Below, in pieces: positions 55,910 to 64,000 of a stretch of 64,000 bases of DNA. Position 1 is the stretch's first letter; the number at the start of each line of letters is the position of its first letter. Made by a program: the position numbers and the translations under genes. Location of the stretch: NCBI GenBank assembly GCA_022661535.1, contig JAKULF010000003.1, positions 2,232,001 through 2,296,000 on the forward strand, written 5' to 3'. The notes under the pieces are model-generated. The model saw nothing but the letters and a program-made list of their open reading frames with translations, had not been told where the DNA came from and searched no databases. This DNA is from Eutypa lata. Taxonomy: Eukaryota; Ascomycota; Sordariomycetes; Xylariales; Diatrypaceae.

Positions 55910-58310
55910 GGACCTCGTCGACGCATTCCTCGCGACTGTCTCGGACGTCTACTAGGACTGAGCGTCTCCCCGCAGGAGCAGGGCAAACCCCTGGGAGATG
56001 ACGACTCTGCGAGCGGGATCCTGTGCATGTTCACGGATAGATTCCGCGAACATCTGTACATTTCTCGAATGTGTCTGCTCCGACCACAACGTGGTCTCCT
56101 GCGACCAAGCACGGGTTTTCCCTGCCAGATGGTTTGAGTCAGGAGACACCAGGAACACCCTCACGGGCCACTCAAGATCGCCCTTGGAACGGTACGCTTG
56201 CGAGCCCTACCGAAGGACTCTGCACTTCTGCTCGGCTCCAGACACCGGAACATCGATCATAATCCTCTGCTTCATCTCCTGCCTAGTCTTCCCCTCTTAT
56301 CGCCACATTCACCTGTTCCTTCCCTCCCGTACCGTAAAAACGCGTCCCGCGATGTCTGCCTCAAACCCTAGAAGACAGCCCGAGCAGGATGCGTTTGACA
56401 TCAATAGCATCAGCGAGCTGTTGAAATGTCGCCAAGTCCACCCTGGTATAAGGGGTCAGGGAGGTGGGGTAGTTGCTTCCAATGCCGATCTTACAGGTTA
56501 TGAGACCCGGCTTGCAAAGGCTGCAACATACGATAAATACTGGAATCTCTAGACCTACCGAGGTGCGCCGCGAGGATCTTGGGAACAGAACTATCTACTT
56601 ACGCGAGAAGGAAGTTGAGAAAGGATATACCACATAAGGGCTGCTCCACCAGCTGTCTCATACCCTGCTACAGCTTCATTACTGAGGGACTACTAACCGG
56701 TCGGAACGGAATACCGGCGAAGGAACACCCTCTATTATCAATGGCTTGAATGGAACAGTTCCGACTCGGAATTCTCCCATCAATATCCCAACCACGTTGG
56801 CCACAACAACTCCGTCAGTGGTGGTCCTCCCTGTTTATCCCAATCTTTGACGGAACTCCACGCTGATATTCTCTGGGGCGATTGGGATTCGAATAATATG
56901 TTATTAGACATTAATAATCAGGCATTATTCCATAATCAAAAGTATGGTAAGAATTATTCAAATTTCACAATAACTCCTCCACGCCTAACATGGAAGCCTG
57001 GGGGCTAAGGCAATATAATGTAGCGCTTTCTCGCCTCCTTGTGCTAACCTTTAGGAGACTAAAGAACATATTGCAGACGCCCATGTCATCGCACACCATG
57101 GCACCTGCCCAGCAATCGCCGTAAGTCTTCAGCGGCGCTTGAGTGACCTCAGCCAACGAACCCAACCTTCATACCGCCCGAAGCCAACCAGCAGTGCGAG
57201 TTCTACAAGAAGTGCTTGTGCTCTTGTACTTAGACAGGTCCCGTATGGAGGGAAAGGCGAAGGCGCCCAGACTCGGAGTTCCTTTTCTTGAGGTGAACTT
57301 CTCGGCGAGCTACTTAGTGAATTGGTGGCTAATCTTGAGGACCACCGGGTAAGTATCATTAAAGTTAAAGGTTAGTCTTATCTGAGAGAACGCAAGCAAG
57401 ACACTTGCTGCCTGCCGGTTTATGGTCGCCATATGGGCAACTGGGAACGCAAAATAAACCATTCATGTGAGCCATGTGTATGAGCTTGGACAATGAAAAT
57501 CTCGGGCAAATGGAGGATCATGGTCGAGACACTTCGTAACGTCTCTAATGGAAAAATACCGGCCTGCTACATCCTACGGAGCCGCGTATTGGAAAGGTCA
57601 TAAGCGCCTCTGTGGAAGTATGACTTGCACACCTACCTCATACGTGGACTTGGTCATGGTTTGGATGGAGTGGCTGTAACCGGATATATCAGACTGGCTA
57701 TTATGAAGCTTACATGTAAGAGTTGTGTGATGCATATACACTCGATACACCCATTCGGCATATGCATGTATAAATAGATTAACCGTATAAACCAACATAA
57801 AATTCGGTACAGCTAAATGAGGAACCCAATACATAGTTATGCACGATTCTCACATCCGGTGTGCCGGTTACCTTTAAACATAGCGGTCAGTAACTAAATT
57901 CACGCTAAAGTTGTAGTGTCCAAAACTAATAAAAGGGGGTCGTGAGATGCCGCCAATAAACGGACAGAAACCACGCGTTAGTGGAGATGATTTGGATCCA
58001 CCACCTGGGGTAAAGGAGAAAACCATCTCTACGAAGTCACTTGAATGACCCATTTTCACACAAAACCCCATGGGGACCCCGAAATATGCTAGAGAGCGGG
58101 GTTGTTTACCTGATACAAGTCTCTTGAGAAACAGTCAATTCTTCGTCTCACTGCCAATCCCACTTTGCCATAAGCCCTAACGCAAGTGAACGCACCAAGT
58201 ACCCTTCAGTCTGGCTCGATACAATTGTGTATGTCAAGCTGCACAGTACTTCTCTCCTGAGCCTCTTGAGGCGTAAGTTAGTTGGGCGCTTGCTCGGTGT
58301 TATCGCGGCA
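55910..58310. other. Gene-poor interval (2.4 kb)
   Basis: No supported gene. A plus-strand frame from ATG 56352 to about 56551 (starting MSASNPRRQPEQD) has no recognised domain. The Arg-rich minus-strand frame at 55690-56112 is a composition artefact. Confidence 0.45.
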
Positions 58311-61167
58311 ATGTTGCCGACGTCACCAATGTCCACAGCTGAGACTTCAGGGCCCGAAGCTGCGAGGAAGCGGCGCCGCACTACGTTGGCCTGCGATGAG
58401 TGTCGTGAGCGGAAGCGGAAATGTGATGGTACCAAACCTCTTTGTGGCGCTTGTAGGCGACGGGGCATTTCAGGCTGCGTTTGGAATGAAGACCGAGTCA
58501 ACAAGGGATGGAGCAATAGGTATGTTAGAATACCGCCATATCATCAGTAACCTGGGACGTAATCTTATCGATAATCAGTTACGTCGAGGGCTTGAAGGCT
58601 CGGGTCAGAGAGCTCGAACGGTTGCAGGAGCATACGGCGAGGAATGCCGCCAGTGGTGTCCTTTCGTCTACGGCATTTTCGGCGGCACATGCTCAGGAGG
58701 ATTCCGGGTCAGTTGACCAACCGGACCAACCAGTTGATCATCTCGTAGACGAAGATGTACAAGACCTGCCAGAGCACTACTCTGGCATTGAGATTGAGCA
58801 CAGATATACGGGCCCGGACAGCTTTTCTAGGTTGGACTCTATGCCCAGCCAAGGGGTGCCGCTGACCTCACAACGATGCGAGCCGAACTCTCCCACCTCT
58901 CCCGCTGAACAGATCGAAAGCGATGCTGACAGTGACGCGACTGCTGTTGACGCTATGGGTGTGACCCACGGCAAACGTCAACGGCGGTCGTCAGACTATT
59001 TCGGCCCCTCCAGCACCATAAGTTTTCTTCACAAGGCCCGCTGCGCCATTAATAAGAGGTGCCGTATGCGGGGGCAAGGGTCCGAATCTGAGATATGCAA
59101 GGTCTGTCAAGACGAGACATCCTCTTCCCCTACCGTATTTAGTACCTTGCCTATATGTTCTCCCAGTTCCGAACCCGACAACACCGTATTCGGCATGACA
59201 GTTCCACCGCGAGCCGAGGCAGACAGTTTGATTGAAAGCTACTGGCATTGGACTCACTCGCTATACCCACTGGTTCATAGACCATCTTTTGAGCAGAGAT
59301 ATCATACAATATGGTATCCCCGAACGGAACCTCAGCACCACGTCCCTGGGGTTTCGCTGTCCCGGTCAGGGGGGATATACGGTACCATGAGTGACCGGCT
59401 GTTCTACTGCATGCTCAACTCCCTATTTGCGCTAGGGGCGCTTTTAAATCCCAAGATTGAACAAAAAGACCGGGACAACATTAGCCGCTCCTTCTTTGAT
59501 CGGGCAAAGAAATTACTCGATCTTGACTTGCTGGCGGCCGGTAACCTCCCCTTGGTTCAGACACTACTACTCATGGGTCAATACCTCCAGAGCACCAGCT
59601 TGTCAAGCTCTTGTTGGAACGTCATCGGTCTAGCTGTTCGTGTTGCGCAATGTATCGGGCTACACCATGATCCTATGGCCTGTGACCAAGGGTGCTGCCC
59701 TTTTCGAGAGCTCGATCAAGTGGAGACCGAAATGCGCAGGCGGGCTTGGGCCGGTTGTGTAACACTGGATCGGTGAGTATTGCTAGAACTATATCAAGGT
59801 GGTTATAAACTAATACAACCACTAGGGTCCTCTCTCTGACCTACGGTCGTCCACTTATGGTTCACTCGGCCATGGCGCAGAGCCAGTTGATACTGCCATC
59901 ATCCATAGATGACCAATGCCTCACGCAACTCCCCGAGTCTCCGGGGTCACAGCCTGAAGGACTACCCAGCCTAACAGAGTGCTTTATACAAACAGTTCAA
60001 CTGCAGAGTATCCTTGGGAAGGTTCTCACCTCCTTGTACTACGGAGGGCCTGGCTCTGTGCAGGATAACTTGGGGTCTATCAAGACCGGCCCAGATTATT
60101 CGACGAGTTCTACTTCGAGGGCTCATGGAATTAATACCGCCGCATTTGAAAGGATTCTTTCTGTCGACAACGAGCTTCTAAATTGGCACAACAAGCTGCC
60201 ACTGCATCTACGAATTGGAACATATCAGAATCGCGCTATGTCTCTACCATTCGCGAACTCCGGGCGCATTGAACTATTCCGCAGGCAAGCAATCGTTCTA
60301 GAACTAAGGTAATCATCCCATCCTCCCAATGAGATGCAAGAATACTGACGGACTAGATTTCTCAATGTCCGAGTTACAATGCTCCAGCCGCTGTTGTCGG
60401 TTCTTTGTGATCCCACGAACCAGTTGAACACAGTAGATCCCAAGGCCGACTCTCCCCTCTCGAATATGCAGCATAGTATGCTGCTCGAGGTAGCCAATGT
60501 ATGCGTCTCAGAGGCGCAGCAGATACTAAAGATCATAGAGCAAAACCTAGATTCTACAGTTGACCGCCTTCCACCACCTTGGTATACCGTCTTCTGTATG
60601 TCAGCTTTCATCCATTGAGTCGTAATTCAGCAGTATTCTAATACGATAACAGATATTCACAGCTCTGCAATTGTTCTTCTCACCAACGTACTCAACTCGT
60701 CCAAGGATATCAACTTGAAAGATGATTCTTCCTTTACGTGGTTCAACCGCTGTCTCGCAGCCCTTCAGGCATATGAGAGCCGGAGTCGCTCAGCACGCCG
60801 GTGTCGCAAGCATTTACTTTTAGTGAAGCAGGAGTTTTTCAACCACCGAAATAGGACTTGTGACCCGTTAGCTAGTCTGGGAAATTTTCCTGCCACTGAC
60901 ATCTCAATAGATACGACGCATGCTAAAGTTTCAGGGAATGCCGACATGACAACCACAACGACCTGTGAGAACAATGAAGGGATGGTCATGGGATCTGTAA
61001 ATGCCGAACTAGAATTTTCTGCACGGAATCCCGACTTCTTTTTGTCGCAATTCGTGCATGACGACCTACGGATGGATCCGCACCCTTGGATGAGAAACTC
61101 CCCGGATCTTACCCGGCTTGAGCTTGGCCCTTTCGTAGAGTGTGATATGGAGACTATTATGGGTTGA
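58311..61167 (+). CDS. Zn(II)2Cys6 transcription factor with fungal-specific regulatory domain
   Basis: Likely pathway regulator in the nucleus. Model: join(58311..58519,58579..59772,59826..60308,60357..60595,60653..61167), 879 aa, all in phase. Seen: a basic leader (RKRRR), then the binuclear zinc cluster with C28, C31, C38, C45, C48 and C56 (ACDECRERKRKCDG..LCGAC..GC); a linker; and a coiled-coil-like GLKARVRELERLQ that would support dimerisation on inverted or direct CGG half-sites. The fungal-specific middle-homology region runs from about SYWHWTHSLYPLVHRPSFE through GLAVRVAQCIGLHHD and MRRRAWAGCVTLDR to YGRPLMV. ATG 58329 is an alternative start. It lies between the epimerase-like and aldehyde dehydrogenase genes and is the only regulator in the window. 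Confidence 0.93.
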
Positions 61168-61596
61168 TTGAATGTACTTTAGACGCCATGTACGATTATA
61201 TTGCTTTTTGAGAGAGAAGGCACCTTTGTAATTAACTTAGATGCTATAAAAGCAAAGGGGCATATGCTAATACACTCTAATGTTTTACTCATTCGCCGGA
61301 AGCCTATTTCAAATATTTTTAAGTTAGATCTGTTCATCAACATTTCGCTGTTCCCTTCCGCCGCATAAAGTCGGTTGTACCCGACCTTCCGAGTTTCCGG
61401 AATAGCTACCGCAACGGATCGGCTCGCCATCCGGCCGGGTGACCCCCAATATATGGGGTCCGTGGGCCAGCATCAGGAAATTAGAGGGCAATGAACTTTG
61501 GTTTTACTAACACTCGTATTAAATACATGGTCACCCACATATAACTCCCTGGGGAATATAAGCGAAAGCAAAGTGCAATAAGAAGAGTAAACGAAT
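61168..61596. other. Intergenic
   Basis: Terminator of the regulator and promoter of the dehydrogenase. No site assigned. Confidence 0.5.
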
Positions 61597-63255
61597 ATGT
61601 CCCACCACACACGAGACCCGGTTGGTCTATGGATTGACAATGAAGTACTTAAGTCCGATGTCACCTTTCCAGTAACCAACAGTGCCACCGGAGAGGCTTT
61701 GACTGCATACGGAGCAACGCCGGAGATTGCTAGACGAGCGGTCGATAGCAGTCATCGAGCGTTTGGTACCTGGAGGCGGACGAGTCCTTGGCAGCGGAGA
61801 GAGCTCTTTACTCGAGCAGCTCAACTGCTGCGTGAGAGGCGAGATGAAATTGCGAGGATCTTGAGGGTTAGTGCCAGGGCGCCGCCGCCTAATGTTTGAC
61901 CGTCTTGCTGACTCGAATTCGTATTCAAGGTTGAGACCCCCATAGATGACTTTATGGTCTATACGATTAACATCCAGGGCTCTATCGACCTACTTGACGA
62001 GTTGGCCGCGCAGGTGCTCGAGTCTACGGGTGGGTTTGTGCAGCCTAGCAAGCAGGATGCAAACGCGCTGGCGATGATTATTAGAGAGCCGCTCGGCGTG
62101 CAAGTTGGCATCGCACCATGGAACGCGGCCTTGTTCCTGGGCCTTCGATCAGTGGCAATCCCCATCGCTTGTGGGAATACGGCGATTTTGAAAGGGTCTG
62201 AGCAGTCGCCCCTCGTGCATCACTCTATTGGCAAGCTCTTTGGCGACGCCGGTTTCCCTCCAGGCGTCTTGAATGTTCTGCAGCATGCCCGGCAAGATGC
62301 GGCAGGCGTTGTCGATGCCCTCGTCACAGACGAGCGAGTTCGCAAGGTCAACTTCACGGGAAGCACGGCGGTGGGCAAGATAGTCGCCGCCAAGGCAGCC
62401 CAGCACTGTAAGCCGGTGTTGCTGGAGCTGGGCGGAAAGTCGGTGCAGCTGGTCCTTGAGGATGCGGATCTCGATGGCGCAGCAAATGCGGCAACCGCCG
62501 GGGCCTTTACGCATGTGAGTAGTCAGCCATATCTTTTCAAAGAACCTCCTAGTCCACTCAAGCCGCTGTCCCCTAACTAGAGCTATGAAGCACGGCCAAG
62601 TGTGCATGTCGACGGAACGAATCCTAGTCAGCCGCGTTGTACTTGACAGGTTTTCAGCTAAACTAGTCGCGAGCATGGCCCAAACGCGGGTTCTTCCAGG
62701 TGCATCGCTTGACCATACGTCCAAGGTTATAGCACTTCTCGAAGACGCTCAAGCCAACGGCGCAAGGCTCCTCGGAGATAAGCAGCATGCGCAGCAAGAC
62801 GGATCTTATCTGACGCCACGGATTCTCCTGAATGTGACGCCAGCCACGAAAATATGGCACACGGAGACCTTCGCCCCAGTAGCCTTACTGGTACCCTTTG
62901 ACACGTTGGATGAGGCAGTCTCTCTGGCCAACGATAGCGCATACGGATTATCTGCTAGCGTTTTTACGGCTAACGTGCCTCTCGGGATTGAGCTCGCTCG
63001 ACGTCTTGACACTGGGGCGGTCCACATCAATTCGATGACGATACATGACGAGGCACACTTGCCGCACGGCGGTGGAAAGGACAGTGGCTGGGGAAGATTC
63101 GGTGTCCCTTGGGGTAAGTGTGAACTCTGGAAATGCCATGGCAGACTCACTTCTTAAAGATGGTACTAAGTAATGACTATACAGGGTTCCCGGAGTTCAC
63201 TCAGCTCAAGACAATCACTATTACAGATGGCCATCTCGGTGGAAAGTTGGACTGA
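61597..63255 (+). CDS. Aldehyde dehydrogenase (salicylaldehyde/vanillin-type)
   Basis: NAD(P)-dependent oxidation of an aldehyde to an acid. Model: join(61597..61866,61930..62514,62591..63113,63185..63255), 482 aa. Seen: the cofactor-binding APWNAALFLG and a FTGSTAVGK loop; general base E256 in LELGGKS; nucleophile C290 in HHGQVCMSTER; the ETFAPVALL motif; and a C-terminal GWGRFG. The second acceptor is AAG at 62588-62590, which is the only choice giving the family's usual spacing before GQxCMSTER; the first intron also ends CAAG. The length is standard for the salicylaldehyde dehydrogenase-like branch common in fungal metabolite clusters. It is on the same strand as the transcription factor, 429 bp away. 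Confidence 0.92.
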
Positions 63256-64000
63256 TCCAAAGCTGAAGCGGTTGATGATACGTGTACCATGAAACAATTA
63301 ACTATCTAGTACTATTCTCTGATATAAGCACAGCCTGGAAGCAGCTCACTGTTCCCTTAAATTGAGACCGGCGCTAGGCGGCCGTTCATAGCAATTTAGT
63401 CAAACGAAGATTATAAACTTTTGCCCTCATTTACAAGTATGAATAGATTGCATAGTTTCCGGGAAGGGAGGTGTACCCCCTTGCGTAGCAGTTTAGGTAT
63501 AGAATAGACCTTCCGTAATAACCCGACGCAATTCGCAAGACCAAAAGAAAGTTTATCGAATGTTGCGAGGTTCAAAGCATTCAGGTCAAAAACTACCCTG
63601 TCGCTTATGTGCACGAATGCGGGCGGCAAGTTGAGGGAGTTGAGCCGGGTGGCTTCCGGGTGAGCTTCCGGTCGTTTCTTCTGCTGAGCATTCTCCGCAG
63701 CTACGATTTGCTAGTATCGCTAGTTCAGAGATCGACTCCTCGGCAGGTGTACAACTCCCTAAATACAAGCTGCGTTCTATATGCCGGCATGTATGTGAGT
63801 TCTCCAACGCCACATGACCTAGCGCTCCTCAAATCTACCTACTTACTTAGCTTTTATCCTTAGTGAAACCCCTCTATTTATCACGTTTTACGCATGTCCG
63901 AGCTATTGCGCCAGCTCCAACAACGGCCACAGTCAGTCAGTAACAAGCTCGCATCTCCACAGACGGGAATCCGTACTACTACTATGAAGATGGAGGTACC
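63256..64000. other. Right edge, no complete gene
   Basis: No complete gene recognised. At the extreme right, after a CAG at 63960-63962, one frame reads DGNPYYYYEDGGT to the end, and an ATG lies at 63894; this may be the 5' part of a gene running out of the window. Confidence 0.35.

Noticed and set aside
55690..56112. Minus-strand 140-codon Arg-rich frame
   Set aside because: Composition artefact opposite the plus-strand candidate; no hydrophobic core or family motif.

Overview
The window is nuclear DNA of a filamentous ascomycete (Pezizomycotina). Genes are broken by short GT-AG introns of about 48-160 bp, mostly with CTAAC-type branch sites. The gene content (highly reducing polyketide synthases, a Zn(II)2Cys6 regulator, NB-ARC/alpha-beta hydrolase gene, fungal rhodopsin-like protein) is typical, and long AT-only tracts look like repeat-induced point mutation (RIP). 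I do not name a species. All spliced models were built by hand from reading frames and splice signals; those called intact close in frame.

Region 1 (0-14 kb) is a co-oriented biosynthetic trio: a cytochrome P450 (138-2082), an O-methyltransferase (2910-4683) and a complete highly reducing PKS (5419-14036, about 2610 aa, KS-AT-DH-CMeT-ER-KR-ACP). Together they could make, O-methylate and oxidise a reduced, possibly C-methylated polyketide.

Region 2 (14.3-28.2 kb) is one wrecked minus-strand gene. An N-terminal alpha/beta-hydrolase (27.1-28.2 kb) and an NB-ARC/helical-repeat part (15.8-17.4 kb) are separated by a 9.7-kb AT-rich mobile element. A 9-bp direct repeat flanks the element, and removing the element with one repeat copy restores the reading frame across the junction. 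A second AT-rich island separates the NB-ARC part from ankyrin repeats at 14.35-14.85 kb. The big element contains long inverted repeats in which one arm has kept its G/C and the other has been converted almost wholly to A/T.

Region 3 (29.8-45 kb) holds housekeeping and assorted genes: protoporphyrinogen oxidase (HEM14), the Nab2 poly(A)-RNA-binding zinc-finger protein, a DUF4396 membrane protein, a small SAM methyltransferase, a secreted eight-cysteine protein and a type-B carboxylesterase.

Region 4 (45-63.3 kb) looks like a second, decayed secondary-metabolite locus. A 5'-truncated PKS (half DH to ACP, with a nonsense codon and a frameshift) abuts a truncated rhodopsin-like pseudogene. Beside them lie genes that still read as intact: an SDR, a Tri3-like acyltransferase, an NAD(P)-binding epimerase-like protein, a Zn(II)2Cys6 transcription factor and an aldehyde dehydrogenase. 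The remaining gaps contain nothing I can identify, apart from short repeats and a weak ORF at 55.5 kb.
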